Of a stretch of 64,000 bases of DNA, positions 8,531 to 17,478 are shown in pieces. Where the stretch lies: contig JAYTOK010000086.1 in NCBI GenBank assembly GCA_043747835.1, positions 55,404 to 119,403 of the forward strand, given 5' to 3'. The translations under genes and the position numbers were made by a program. This DNA comes from CADEED01 sp043747835. GTDB lineage: Bacteria > Pseudomonadota > Gammaproteobacteria > Steroidobacterales > Steroidobacteraceae. The notes beneath the pieces are model-generated. The model had not been told where the DNA came from. It worked only from the letters and a program-made list of their open reading frames with translations, and ran no database searches. How positions within the stretch are numbered: position 1 is the first letter of the stretch; each line of letters starts with the position of its first letter.

Positions 8531-9564
8531 CACAGCGCGATGCTCGCGGCCATGGCGTTCTTCGTGAACCGCTCTTCCATGTACGTTTCGTAAGCGATCG
8601 GCTTCTTGATCGTTCCCGCCTGGATCGACAGCTGCATGAGCTCCTCGAACTCCTCGCGGATCATGCGCAGATCGCCATAAGTCACGCGATCCGTCGGATT
8701 CTCCATCACGAACTTGAGGATCTTCGGATCCTGATTGAAGAAGCCCTTGCCCGCCGCGATTGCCACGGCCTTGTCGCGATTGCCCTGCTGCATGTCGAGC
8801 CACTGACCGGCGCCCAGCACCTGGTTCACGAGATCCTGGACCATCTCGGGATTCGACTGGATGAGCTCTTCGCGAACGGTGAGACAACAGCAGATGTAGT
8901 TGCGCCACTCGTCGCGCGTCATGCGCAACACGCGCGCGTAGCCGGCGCTCTGCGCGGCGGCGCCGAACGGCTCGCCCGTGCAGTACGCATCGACCGCGTC
9001 GGCATACAGCGCGGCCGGCATGTCGGGCGGCGGCATCTCGACGATCACGATATCCGCGGGCGTCATGCCCTCGCGCGCGAGCATCTTGCGCAGGAACAGG
9101 AAGTCGACGGCGAAGCGGCTCGGGATCGCGATGCGTTTGCCGCGCAGGTCCGAAAATTTCTCATGCGGCGAATCTTTCTTCACCATGATCACCGCGCCCG
9201 AGCGGTGACCCAGCGACACGATCTTCACGGGAATCTTTTTGTCCGCGAGATCCATGACGAGCGGCGCGAGCATGTAGCCGGCCTGGATGCGGCCCGCCAT
9301 CAGCGATTCCTTGATCTCGGGCCACCCGGAATACTTGCTGTATTCGAATCGGAAATCGTTCTTCGCGGAGCCGGCCTGGATGCTCGCTTCCTTCGCGACG
9401 CAGGCGACGGGAAGCGTGAGGTTGCAGGTCACCGGCAAGCCACCCACGACGAGCGGTTCGCGGAGATCGCTCTTCTTGCTGCCGCAACCGGCAATGCCAA
9501 ATGACAGGGACGATGCGATCGCGCCCTGCAGAATCTGCCGTCGATTGAGGGTGAAAGGGCTCAC
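8530..9564 (-). CDS. Lipoprotein substrate-binding protein of NitT/TauT ABC importer
   Basis: First gene of the operon, 344 residues. The N-terminus has an arginine pair (NRRQILQ) then a lipobox-like IAGC, so it may be a Tat-exported lipoprotein. The SBP domain contains GGLPVTCNLTLPVACVAK, resembling the CmpA/NrtA group, PHEKFSDLRGKRIAIP, and an unusual triple cysteine in YICCCLTVREELI. The ligand cannot be read from sequence. Association with SCO1 and a cupredoxin-like protein is notable. Confidence 0.85.
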   Translation of the reverse strand: MSPFTLNRRQILQGAIASSLSFGIAGCGSKKSDLREPLVVGGLPVTCNLTLPVACVAKEASIQAGSAKNDFRFEYSKYSGWPEIKESLMAGRIQAGYMLAPLVMDLADKKIPVKIVSLGHRSGAVIMVKKDSPHEKFSDLRGKRIAIPSRFAVDFLFLRKMLAREGMTPADIVIVEMPPPDMPAALYADAVDAYCTGEPFGAAAQSAGYARVLRMTRDEWRNYICCCLTVREELIQSNPEMVQDLVNQVLGAGQWLDMQQGNRDKAVAIAAGKGFFNQDPKILKFVMENPTDRVTYGDLRMIREEFEELMQLSIQAGTIKKPIAYETYMEERFTKNAMAASIAL

Positions 9565-9699
9565 GGGAATGCGCTCGCGCCGGCTATGCCGATCTGCTGA
9601 GGAGATGCGCGGCAGCGTATCGGACAGGTATATAGATTACGACTATGAGCGCGGCGGGCACCGCACCTACAATCCGGCCTCGCTGAAGGGGATTTGCGC
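9565..9699. promoter_or_regulatory. Divergent promoter region, ABC operon / GMC dehydrogenase
   Basis: A 135-bp gap between divergently transcribed genes holding an AT-rich patch (GTATATAGATTACGACTATG near 9628-9647) that probably contains start signals for one or both directions. No operator was identified. Confidence 0.4.
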
Positions 9700-11481
9700 A
9701 TGGCTTTCATCACCGCAACGGCGGCCGACAAGAATTCATATGACGTAATCGTCGTCGGCTCGGGTGCCGCAGGCGGCCAGACCGCGTACACACTCACGAT
9801 GGACGGCGCGCGTGTCCTCATGCTCGAGGCCGGACGGAACTACGACCCGGCGACTGAGACTCCGATGATGCAGACCGCCGGCGACGCACCCTTGCGGGGC
9901 GCCGGAACGCCGGAAAAGCCGTTCGGCTTCTGGGACGCGACCATCGATGGCGGCTGGCAGGTTCCGGGCGAGCCGTACACCAGCGCATCCGATGACCCCG
10001 CACGCCAGTTCGTCTGGTGGCGTGCGCGCATGCTGGGCGGGCGCACCAATCACTGGGGCCGCATTTCACTGCGGAACGGTACGTACGATTTCAAACCGTA
10101 CTCGCGCGACGGACTCGGTTTCGATTGGCCGGTCGGCTACGCCGACGTCGCGCCTTATTACGACAAGGTCGAGATGCTGATCGGCGTCTATGGCGGCGAC
10201 GACGACCTGGAGAACACGCCGCGCTCGTCGAAGGGTGTGCTCCTCCCGCCGCCGAAGCCGAAGGTGAGCGACCTGTTGATCCAGCAGCGCGCCCGCAAGC
10301 TCGGCATTCCCGTGATCGCCGGCCATCGTGCCGTTTTGACCAAGCCGCTGGACCACAAGCGGCTGCCAGGACTCCTGCATCCGGGAAACCGGAAGGCGCA
10401 GGCCATCATCGCCGCGGATATGCAGAAGCGCGCCGCGTGCTTCTTCGCGACGCCGTGCGGCCGCGGCTGCTCGATTCGCGCTAACTACCAGTCGACCACC
10501 GTGCATCTGCCGCCGGCGCTCGACACCGGCAATCTCGACATCGTCACCGATGCCATGGTGCGCGCCGTGACGAAGAAGGCCGACGGCCGCGCCGAAGGCG
10601 TCGTCTACATCGACCGCAAGACGGGCATCGAGCATCGCGTGAAGGCGCGCATCGTCGTGCTCGCCGCGAGCGCGCTCGAATCCGTGCGCATCCTGCTGAA
10701 CTCCGATGTCGCGAACTCGAGCGGCAAAGTCGGCAAGTACATCATGGACACGGTCGGCGCCAACTTCAGCGGCCAGGTGCCGCTGCTCGAGAACATGCCG
10801 TTGCACAACGAGGACGGCGTCGACGGGCTGCACCTGTACACGCCGTGGTGGCTCTACAAAGAGCAGGCCGCCGGGAAGTTAGGCTTCGCTCGCGGCTATC
10901 ACTTCGAGTTCGGCGGCGGGCGCAGCATGCCCGGCATGGGCACGGCGGCGAACCTCGACTGGCTGACGGGCGGCACTTACGGCAAGAAATTCAAGGAAGA
11001 CGCGCGGCGGTACTACGGATCGTTAGTGGGATTCGCGGGTCGCGGCGAGATGATCCCCAACGACGACTGCTTCGCGGAACTCGATCCCAAGGTGAAGGAC
11101 AAGTTCGGCATCCCCGTGCTGCGCTTTCATTGGAAGTGGAGCGAGCACGAGATCGGGCAGGCGGCGCACATGCAAAAGACCGCGGCCGAGATCATCGACG
11201 CCATGGGCGGCCGCTACGCGACGGCCCCGCAGAGTGGCGAGAAGGCGATCAAGCAGGGCGGCATCATCATCCATGAAGTCGGCGGCGCGATCATGGGCAG
11301 CGACCCGAAGAAGTCGGTCACCAACAGCTTCGGTCAATGCTGGGACATGAAGAACCTTTTCATCACCGATGGCGCAACGCTGTGTTCGAACGCGGACAAA
11401 AATCCGACGCTCACGATCATGGCGCTCGCGTGGCGCGCGTCGGATGAGATGCTTCGTCAGATGAAGCGGAAGGAGCTGTGA
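9700..11481 (+). CDS. GMC family FAD-dependent oxidoreductase
   Basis: Dehydrogenase subunit of 593 residues for an alcohol or sugar substrate. The FAD-binding GSGAAGG follows the first strand, RMLGGRTNHWGRISLR is a GMC signature, and the C-terminal GMC domain has HEVGGAIMG and NPTLTIMALAWRASD. ATG 9700 is preferred over an in-frame TTG at 9694 because AAGGGGA is at proper distance. It has no export signal of its own; the next gene has a Tat-like one, so export as a complex is likely, as in gluconate 2-dehydrogenase. Substrate unknown. Confidence 0.9.
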   Translation: MAFITATAADKNSYDVIVVGSGAAGGQTAYTLTMDGARVLMLEAGRNYDPATETPMMQTAGDAPLRGAGTPEKPFGFWDATIDGGWQVPGEPYTSASDDPARQFVWWRARMLGGRTNHWGRISLRNGTYDFKPYSRDGLGFDWPVGYADVAPYYDKVEMLIGVYGGDDDLENTPRSSKGVLLPPPKPKVSDLLIQQRARKLGIPVIAGHRAVLTKPLDHKRLPGLLHPGNRKAQAIIAADMQKRAACFFATPCGRGCSIRANYQSTTVHLPPALDTGNLDIVTDAMVRAVTKKADGRAEGVVYIDRKTGIEHRVKARIVVLAASALESVRILLNSDVANSSGKVGKYIMDTVGANFSGQVPLLENMPLHNEDGVDGLHLYTPWWLYKEQAAGKLGFARGYHFEFGGGRSMPGMGTAANLDWLTGGTYGKKFKEDARRYYGSLVGFAGRGEMIPNDDCFAELDPKVKDKFGIPVLRFHWKWSEHEIGQAAHMQKTAAEIIDAMGGRYATAPQSGEKAIKQGGIIIHEVGGAIMGSDPKKSVTNSFGQCWDMKNLFITDGATLCSNADKNPTLTIMALAWRASDEMLRQMKRKEL

Positions 11482-11483
11482 GC

Positions 11484-12116
11484 ATGGATCGTCGAACTAC
11501 CATCAAGTGGGTGTTCGCGGCCGCCGCGAGCGTGCCGTCGCTGCAGTCGATCGCGTATTCGCCGCAGCCGCTCGCGCGCGATGTCGCGCCGGACCAGGCG
11601 GGCTATGGCACGGATCCGGCGCTGATGAAGGAGTGGAAGCCGGGTGGACCCTGGCCGCTCACGCTCGGAGTCGCGGGCCGGCTCACGTCGGCCGTGCTCT
11701 GCGACCTCATCATCCCCGCGGACGACAAGTCGCCGTCCGCGTCGTCGGTCGGCGTCGTGGATTTCATCGACGAATGGATCAGCGCGCCGTATCCGCAGCA
11801 GCGCGCGGACCGCGCGATCGTGCTGCCCGGTCTCGAGTGGATAGAGGCGGAGTCGCGCAAGCGGTTCGGCAAGGCGTTCGCCGCCGCGAGCGATGCGGAG
11901 CGGTCGAAGATCGCGGACGACATCTGCTTCCAGGGTCGCGCGGCGTCGCAGTTCGAAGCCGCGGCGAAGTTCTTCGCGAAGTTCCGCGATCTGACGGCGG
12001 GCGGGTTCTACACGACGCCGATCGGGATGAAGGACATCGGGTACACGGGCAACGTGCCGCTCACGAGTTTCGACGGGCCGCCGATCGAAGCGCTGAAGAA
12101 GGCCGGGCTCGCCTGA
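11484..12116 (+). CDS. Gluconate 2-dehydrogenase subunit 3 family protein
   Basis: Small partner of the GMC dehydrogenase, 210 residues. The N-terminus MDRRTTIKWVFAAAASVPS is a Tat-like signal. The body resembles the gluconate 2-dehydrogenase subunit 3 family (LCDLIIPADDKSPSASSVGVVDFID). AAGGAG at 11470-11475 is at proper distance from ATG 11484, so I prefer it to the overlapping GTG at 11478. No cytochrome c subunit is encoded alongside. Confidence 0.85.
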   Translation: MDRRTTIKWVFAAAASVPSLQSIAYSPQPLARDVAPDQAGYGTDPALMKEWKPGGPWPLTLGVAGRLTSAVLCDLIIPADDKSPSASSVGVVDFIDEWISAPYPQQRADRAIVLPGLEWIEAESRKRFGKAFAAASDAERSKIADDICFQGRAASQFEAAAKFFAKFRDLTAGGFYTTPIGMKDIGYTGNVPLTSFDGPPIEALKKAGLA

Positions 12117-12120
12117 GTCG

Positions 12121-12897
12121 ATGACCGCCGTGCCGCGCAATTTTCCGTTTCGGCAGGTTCTTGCAGGCGCGTTCGTGCTGCCCTGGCGGCACCGCGTTGA
12201 CGTCACGCATGCAGCGGGACTGCCGCTCCTGGCGATCGTCGTGGCGATGTCGTGCGCCGACGCTTTCGAATCGAGCTTCGTGGGCTTTTCGGGGCAAGTT
12301 GCGCTGCTACTTGCGATGTTATGGCTCGCGCTCGCGATGCATCGGCTCGTGCTGGTTCTGGACTGGCAGCCGCAAAGGTTGTTCGGAGAGCTGAAGCTCG
12401 GCCGCCTGCTTCGATTTTTCGGCGCCGGCATCTGGCTCGCAATCGTTTACACCGCCGTCTATCTTCTCGTGATGGCGACACTCGCTTTTGCAGGTGAAGC
12501 GGCAGGATCAATCCCGCAAGAGGAGTCAGTCTGGGATCGGATGTTTTCGTTCGACGGTTGGGCGAACGAAGTAGGTAGCGCTTTGGCATACCTCGTGATC
12601 GGCAGACTCAGTCTGGTGTTTCCCGCCATCGCGCTCGACCGCGACGCGAACTACGGCGCATTCTGGCGCATGAGCCGCGGCAACGGGTGGAGAGTTGCGA
12701 TCACCGTCGGTGCGTTGCCCTGGTTCCTGGATTCGATCATTAGTGCGATGTGGCGCGAAGAGACGAGTCTGTTCGAGATCGCGGGGCTGGGCGTACTAAC
12801 CGGCGTCGTCACCATCGTCGAAGTCATTGCGCTCTCGCTGACCTACCGTGAACTCACGCACGCGTTCGCGCCACCGCCCACACATCCACCCGGCTGA
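12121..12897 (+). CDS. Integral membrane protein of unknown function
   Basis: A protein of 258 residues with about five or six membrane segments. A DRDANYGAFWRMSRGNGWRV loop is reminiscent of bacterial membrane proteins with a glycerophosphoryl-diester-phosphodiesterase-like membrane domain, but I do not recognise the family. It starts 4 bp after the preceding gene, so it may belong to that operon. Its last 44 bp overlap the convergent comF gene. Confidence 0.7.
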   Translation: MTAVPRNFPFRQVLAGAFVLPWRHRVDVTHAAGLPLLAIVVAMSCADAFESSFVGFSGQVALLLAMLWLALAMHRLVLVLDWQPQRLFGELKLGRLLRFFGAGIWLAIVYTAVYLLVMATLAFAGEAAGSIPQEESVWDRMFSFDGWANEVGSALAYLVIGRLSLVFPAIALDRDANYGAFWRMSRGNGWRVAITVGALPWFLDSIISAMWREETSLFEIAGLGVLTGVVTIVEVIALSLTYRELTHAFAPPPTHPPG

Positions 12898-13558
12898 CTC
12901 CGGCCTCGAGCAACAACCCGCGCGCTTCCGCGAGCGTGCTGCCGGTCGTCATCACATCGTCCACGATCGCGACGTGTCCCGCGGCTAACAACCTTTCCCG
13001 CGCTTTCACGCCTCCAACGGCAAACGCATCCCGCACATTTCTCCGGCGCGCGTTCTCGTCGAGCGCGGTTTGCGTCGGCGTGTCACGCACCCGCCGCAGC
13101 GCGCCGCGCGCGAACGGAATCCCCAACGCGCGCGCGGCGTGCTTCGCGAGCGCCGCGGCCTGATTGAACCCGCGCTCGCACAGACGCGCGTCGTGCAGCG
13201 GCACCGGCACCAGCAACCTCGGCAACTCGACGCCCCGATTCCGCGCCGCCGCCGCCAGCAACACGCCGAGCACCCGCGCATTCGCGAGCTCGCCGCGGTA
13301 TTTCAGATCGCGAATCAGATCGTCCACCGGATGCTCGAACCGCAACGCGACGACACGCCCGGCCGTGGGCTCGCGCACCCAGGGCAGGTCCGCGAAACAG
13401 AAGTTGCAAAGATCGAGGTCGGGACCCGCCCCTTCGAAGCCACAAAGACAGCAACGCGGGGGAAACAGCGTTGCGGCCAGCAGCCGCGAAACCGCGCGCG
13501 GCGCCGTCAACCGGAGACGGGTCAACTGGTTGACAATGAATGGGCGGGTCCCGAACAT
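12854..13558 (-). CDS. comF: ComF family phosphoribosyltransferase-like protein
   Basis: Cytoplasmic protein of up to 234 residues related to ComF/GntX. It has an N-terminal zinc ribbon (CCLCG then CNFCF) and a C-terminal PRPP-binding loop VAIVDDVMTTGST. ComF is linked to natural transformation in several bacteria. The start is uncertain: ATG 13558 places 54 bp of a predicted BirA box in the coding region, and a TTG downstream could also serve. Divergent from bioB. Confidence 0.85.
   Translation of the reverse strand: MFGTRPFIVNQLTRLRLTAPRAVSRLLAATLFPPRCCLCGFEGAGPDLDLCNFCFADLPWVREPTAGRVVALRFEHPVDDLIRDLKYRGELANARVLGVLLAAAARNRGVELPRLLVPVPLHDARLCERGFNQAAALAKHAARALGIPFARGALRRVRDTPTQTALDENARRRNVRDAFAVGGVKARERLLAAGHVAIVDDVMTTGSTLAEARGLLLEAGVSRVDVWAVARTRA
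13504..13536 (+). promoter_or_regulatory. Predicted BirA operator for the biotin operon
   Basis: Half sites CCGTCAACC (13504-13512) and GGTTGACAA (13528-13536) are separated by 15 nt. This matches the known BirA architecture TTGTAAACC-N15-GGTTTACAA (8 of 9 in the right half, 6 of 9 in the left). The right half contains TTGACA, which with GAACAT at 13553-13558 (17-nt spacing) could be the promoter blocked by BirA. It lies about 100 bp before bioB. Confidence 0.65.
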
Positions 13559-13637
13559 GCCTCGAGTTTCGGCGGCCGGGTCGGGTTCGACCAGCCGCGA
13601 AAGTGATGCAAATCAATAGATAAGGTGCGTGGAAACC

Positions 13638-14711
13638 ATGGCCGACACAGATACGATCCGTCACGACTGGACCGTCGCCGAAGTTGAATTGCTGTTCGCG
13701 CTGCCGTTCTCGGACCTCATGCACCGCGCGCAGACGACGCATCGCGAGAACCACGACCCTAACGCCGTGCAACGCGCGACGCTGCTCTCGATCAAGACGG
13801 GCGCGTGCCCCGAGGACTGCAAGTACTGCCCGCAGAGCGTCCGTTACGACACCGGCCTCGAGCGCGAAACGCTGGTGCCGCTCGATGAAGTCCGCTCGCG
13901 CGCGCAAGCCGCGAAAGACGCGGGCGCGACGCGCTTCTGCATGGGCGCCGCATGGCGCTCGCCGAAGAAGCGCGACGTCGAAGCCGTCGCCGCGATGATT
14001 CGCGAAGTGCGCGCGCTCGGAATGGAAACGTGCGCGACGCTCGGCATGGTGAATGCCGACCAGGCGCGCGAGCTCAAGGACGCGGGCCTCGACTACTACA
14101 ACCACAACGTCGACACCTCCCCCGAGTTCTACGGCGAGATCATCACGACGCGGACGTACCAGGACCGCCTCGACACGCTGGCCGCGGTTCGCGAAGCGGG
14201 ATTGAGCGTCTGTTGTGGCGGCATCGTGGGCATGGGCGAAACCACGCGCGATCGCGCGTCGATGCTCGCGACGCTCGCGAACCTGCCGCAGCACCCGGAG
14301 AGCGTTCCGATCAACCAGCTCGTGCGCGTGCCGGGCACGCCACTCGCCGGCGCCGCGCCGGTCGATCCTTTCGATTTTGTGCGCACGATCGCCGTCGCGC
14401 GCGTCGTGATGCCGAAGTCGTACGTGCGTCTCTCCGCCGGACGTGAAGTCATGAGCGACGAATTGCAGGCGCTGTGTTTCCTCGCGGGCGCGAACTCGAT
14501 CTTCTACGGCGAGAAGTTGCTGACGACGGGCAATCCGGATGTCGAGCACGATCGCCAGTTGCTGGCGCGACTCGGCATCAATGCCTTGGTGCCTGGAACG
14601 ATCGCGGTCAGCGATGGCGCGGGCGAAGCGCATGTGCACGGCCCGGACTGTGGGCATGCCCACGCGCCCGCGCGACCGATGGCCGCATGCAACGCGACCC
14701 GTCAGCGCTGA
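13638..14711 (+). CDS. bioB: Biotin synthase
   Basis: Radical-SAM enzyme of 357 residues that inserts sulfur into dethiobiotin. The CxxxCxxC cluster motif is in CPEDCKYCPQS, followed by typical MGAAWR, YNHNVDTSPEFY and AGRE segments. The C-terminus is histidine-rich (HVHGPDCGHAHA). ATG 13638 is preferred over GTG 13629 because AAGGTG then sits at good distance. First gene of bioBFCD; probably repressed by BirA-biotinyl-AMP. Confidence 0.97.
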   Translation: MADTDTIRHDWTVAEVELLFALPFSDLMHRAQTTHRENHDPNAVQRATLLSIKTGACPEDCKYCPQSVRYDTGLERETLVPLDEVRSRAQAAKDAGATRFCMGAAWRSPKKRDVEAVAAMIREVRALGMETCATLGMVNADQARELKDAGLDYYNHNVDTSPEFYGEIITTRTYQDRLDTLAAVREAGLSVCCGGIVGMGETTRDRASMLATLANLPQHPESVPINQLVRVPGTPLAGAAPVDPFDFVRTIAVARVVMPKSYVRLSAGREVMSDELQALCFLAGANSIFYGEKLLTTGNPDVEHDRQLLARLGINALVPGTIAVSDGAGEAHVHGPDCGHAHAPARPMAACNATRQR

Positions 14712-15859
14712 AGGCCGCGCTCGCCGACCTCGCGACGCGGAATCTCAAACGCTCGCGGCGGGTGATGCCGCGCGCGGGTTTGATCAACTTCTGCAGTAAC
14801 GACTACCTCGGGCTAGGCAACCATCCCGAGGTCACGCGCGCGTTCGTCGATGCCGCGAATGTGCACGGCGTCGGCAGCGGCGCGTCGCATCTCGTGACCG
14901 GGCACGGCGTCGAACACGAGGCGCTCGAGGCAGAACTCGCCGCGTTCACGGGCCGAGAGAAGGCGCTCGTCTTCTCGACCGGGTACATGGCCAACATGGG
15001 CGCCATTGGCGCATTAGCGGACCAAAAATCCCTGATCGTCTCGGACAAGCTCAATCATGCGTCATTGATCGATGGTTGCCGGCTCAGTGGCGCGGAGATC
15101 CGGCGCTACCCGCACGCCGATTCGGCGCGCGCGGCGGAGCAGATTACGAAGGCGCTGCCGGAAGCTGCGACTCGCCTGCTCGTGACCGATGGCGTGTTCA
15201 GCATGGACGGCGATCTCGCGCCATTGCCGGAGCTCGCGCGCGCCGCGGCGGATGCGAGGGCGTGGCTCGTCGTCGACGATGCGCATGGTCTCGGAGTCGT
15301 CGGGCGCACGGGCCGCGGGTCGTGCGAACACTTCGGGTTGGGCGCGAGCGAGGTGCCCGTGCTGATAGGCACGTTCGGGAAAGCGTTCGGCACCTTCGGC
15401 GCATTCGTCGCCGGGGACGCCGACCTCATCGAATTCCTGATCCAGAAAGCCCGCACGTACATCTTCACGACCGCGTTGCCGCCGGCGGTGGCCGCGGCGA
15501 CGCGCGCGTCGCTGCGGGTGAGCGAGCGAGAAAGCTGGCGACGCGAGAAGGTGCTCGCGCTCTCCGAACGTTTTCGCGCCGGGCTTGAAGACCGCGGCAT
15601 CGGGATGACCGCAACCCCGAAGCCCCTCCCCGGCACCACTACTGCCGGCACCACCATCGTTCCGGTCATCGTCGGCGACGAAGCGCGGGCGCTCGCCGTC
15701 AGCGCGGCGCTGGAAAAGCGCGGGTTTCTCGTCGCCGCGATCCGTCCGCCGACGGTGCCCGCCGGCACCTCGCGTCTACGCGTCACGTTGTCGGCCGCCC
15801 ACGAGGAAGCGCAGGTGGACGCTTTGATCGCCGCGCTCGCGGAGGCGTTGGCCGCATGA
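14687..15859 (+). CDS. bioF: 8-amino-7-oxononanoate synthase
   Basis: PLP enzyme of 390 residues that condenses pimeloyl-ACP with alanine. Key parts include FCSNDYLGLGNHPEV, DDAHGLGVVG and the lysine loop GTFGKAFGTFGAF. It overlaps bioB by 25 bp. Near residue 310 it carries a proline/threonine-rich stretch (TPKPLPGTTTAGTT) encoded by a dispersed repeat, in a place where BioF proteins usually have a short loop before the PVIVGDE strand. Likely functional, but that insertion is odd. Confidence 0.95.
   Translation: MQRDPSALKAALADLATRNLKRSRRVMPRAGLINFCSNDYLGLGNHPEVTRAFVDAANVHGVGSGASHLVTGHGVEHEALEAELAAFTGREKALVFSTGYMANMGAIGALADQKSLIVSDKLNHASLIDGCRLSGAEIRRYPHADSARAAEQITKALPEAATRLLVTDGVFSMDGDLAPLPELARAAADARAWLVVDDAHGLGVVGRTGRGSCEHFGLGASEVPVLIGTFGKAFGTFGAFVAGDADLIEFLIQKARTYIFTTALPPAVAAATRASLRVSERESWRREKVLALSERFRAGLEDRGIGMTATPKPLPGTTTAGTTIVPVIVGDEARALAVSAALEKRGFLVAAIRPPTVPAGTSRLRVTLSAAHEEAQVDALIAALAEALAA
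15609..15642 (+). repeat. Copy of the pyrF-downstream repeat inside bioF
   Basis: Positions 15613-15642 match the right arm of the inverted repeat at 60449-60482 over 30 nt with one mismatch. It is read in frame in bioF and encodes a Pro/Thr-rich loop. Confidence 0.8.
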
Positions 15860-16746
15860 ACGCGCACGATTCGCGGACGTTGTTCGCGCTCGATCGACGC
15901 GCCGTAGCGCGCGCATTCGATCGCGCGAGCGGCAGCTACGACGCGGCCGCGGAGTTGCAGGCGCGCGTGCGTGACGAGCTCTTGAGCCGATTGGCCGAGC
16001 TCAAGATCGAGCCGGCGACGGTGCTCGATCTCGGCGCAGGCACGGGTCATTCGACGCGCGCGCTCAAGCGAAAATTTCCCAAGGCGCTCGTGATCGCCGC
16101 GGACGTCGCGCCCGGCATGCTGTTGCAGGCGCGGCAGCAATCGCGGTGGTTGCGCCGTTTCGAGCGCGTCTGCGCGGACGCGTATTCGCTGCCGTTTCGC
16201 GACGCCAGCATCGATGTGGTGTTCAGCAGCCTGATGCTGCAGTGGTGCGACGAACTCGACGCGGTGTTTGGCGAAATCGCGCGCGTGCTCAAGCCCGGTG
16301 GGTTGCTGTTGTTCAGCACGTTCGGTCCGGGCACGCTCGCCGAGTTGCGCGAGGCCTGGGCCGCAGGCGATGCCGCGAACAATCACGTGAACCATTTCTT
16401 CGACGCGCCCGCGCTCGGCGCGGCGCTCATGCACGCGGGTCTCGCGGAACCCGTGCTCGATGTGGACCGCATCGTCATGGGATACGACGATGCGCTCACG
16501 CTCATGCGCGAGCTCAAGGCGATCGGCGCGCACAATGTGACTAACGGCCGCGCGCGCGGACTCACCGGCCGGCGCCGGCTCGACGCGATGACGCGCGCGT
16601 ACGAGACGTTGCGGCGGGATGGAAAATTGCCGGCGACGTATGAAGTGATCCACGCGAGTTCGTGGGGGGCGGAGCGTCGGGGAATGCACGAATTCCCGGG
16701 GGAAACGGTGATCCCGGCCTCGGCCATACGGACGCGCAAGACATGA
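15856..16746 (+). CDS. bioC: Malonyl-ACP O-methyltransferase
   Basis: SAM-dependent methyltransferase of 296 residues that starts pimeloyl-ACP synthesis. Motif I is VLDLGAGTGHSTRAL; the acidic loop ADVAPGMLLQ and SLMLQWCDEL follow, as in BioC. It overlaps bioF as ATGA. Its place between bioF and bioD supports BioC over a general methyltransferase. No bioH is seen in the window. Confidence 0.93.
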   Translation: MNAHDSRTLFALDRRAVARAFDRASGSYDAAAELQARVRDELLSRLAELKIEPATVLDLGAGTGHSTRALKRKFPKALVIAADVAPGMLLQARQQSRWLRRFERVCADAYSLPFRDASIDVVFSSLMLQWCDELDAVFGEIARVLKPGGLLLFSTFGPGTLAELREAWAAGDAANNHVNHFFDAPALGAALMHAGLAEPVLDVDRIVMGYDDALTLMRELKAIGAHNVTNGRARGLTGRRRLDAMTRAYETLRRDGKLPATYEVIHASSWGAERRGMHEFPGETVIPASAIRTRKT

Positions 16747-17444
16747 CCCGCGGCTGGTTCATCACCGGCACCGACACCGGAGTCGGCAAAACCCTCGTCG
16801 CCGTCGCGCTCACGCGCGCGTTCGTCGCGCGGGACTTGCGCACCGCGGTGATGAAACCCGTCGCCGCCGGATGGATCGATACGCCCGACGGGCCGCGCAA
16901 CGACGACGCGCTCGAGTTGTTAGGCGCGAGCAATGTCGCGGCCGCTTACGAAGATGTGAATCCCTGGCTGCTCGCGACGCCAGCGTCACCGCATCTCGCC
17001 GCGCGCGCGGACGGCGTGACGATCGGTCACGAGCGCATTCTCGCGGCCCAGCGAAAACTCACGGTGTCGAGCGACGTGCTCATCGTCGAAGGGGCGGGCG
17101 GCTGGCTCGCGCCGATCTCGGCCACCGAAACGATGGCCGACATCGCGCTCCGAATGAACGAAGGAATGGAGCTGCCCGTGATCCTGGTCGTAGGCCTCAG
17201 GCTCGGCTGCCTCAATCACGCGCTGTTGACGCGCGCCGCGATTCGCTTCGCGGGGCTGCCGTTCGCGGGCTGGATCGCGAACGGTCTTGCGACCCCGATG
17301 GAGCACGCGCGGGAGAACATCGAAACGCTTTCAACCCGCTTTGGAAGGCCCCCGCTCGCGATCGTTCCAGCCGGAACGGACCCGCATCCCTCCCGCCCTC
17401 CGGGCTGGGCGATCTGTGGCGCGGGAAACCTCCTAAGCCATTGA
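16743..17444 (+). CDS. bioD: Dethiobiotin synthetase
   Basis: ATP-dependent ligase of 233 residues forming the ureido ring of dethiobiotin. The P-loop is GTDTGVGKT, followed by MKPVAAGW and VEGAGGWLAPI, all standard for BioD. It overlaps bioC as ATGA and closes the biotin operon. The longer open frame upstream is rejected. Confidence 0.95.
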   Translation: MTRGWFITGTDTGVGKTLVAVALTRAFVARDLRTAVMKPVAAGWIDTPDGPRNDDALELLGASNVAAAYEDVNPWLLATPASPHLAARADGVTIGHERILAAQRKLTVSSDVLIVEGAGGWLAPISATETMADIALRMNEGMELPVILVVGLRLGCLNHALLTRAAIRFAGLPFAGWIANGLATPMEHARENIETLSTRFGRPPLAIVPAGTDPHPSRPPGWAICGAGNLLSH

Positions 17445-17478
17445 GTCATCCGGCAAAGTCGCTGGTATAGTCGCGCGC

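Noticed and set aside
8531..8908. N-terminal extension of SCO1
   Set aside because: It is an out-of-frame reading of the substrate-binding protein gene; the true signal peptide starts at 8530.
13521..13534. GTCAACTGGTTGAC as a separate 14-bp operator
   Set aside because: It shares its right half with the better-spaced BirA box; the inner symmetry is probably incidental.
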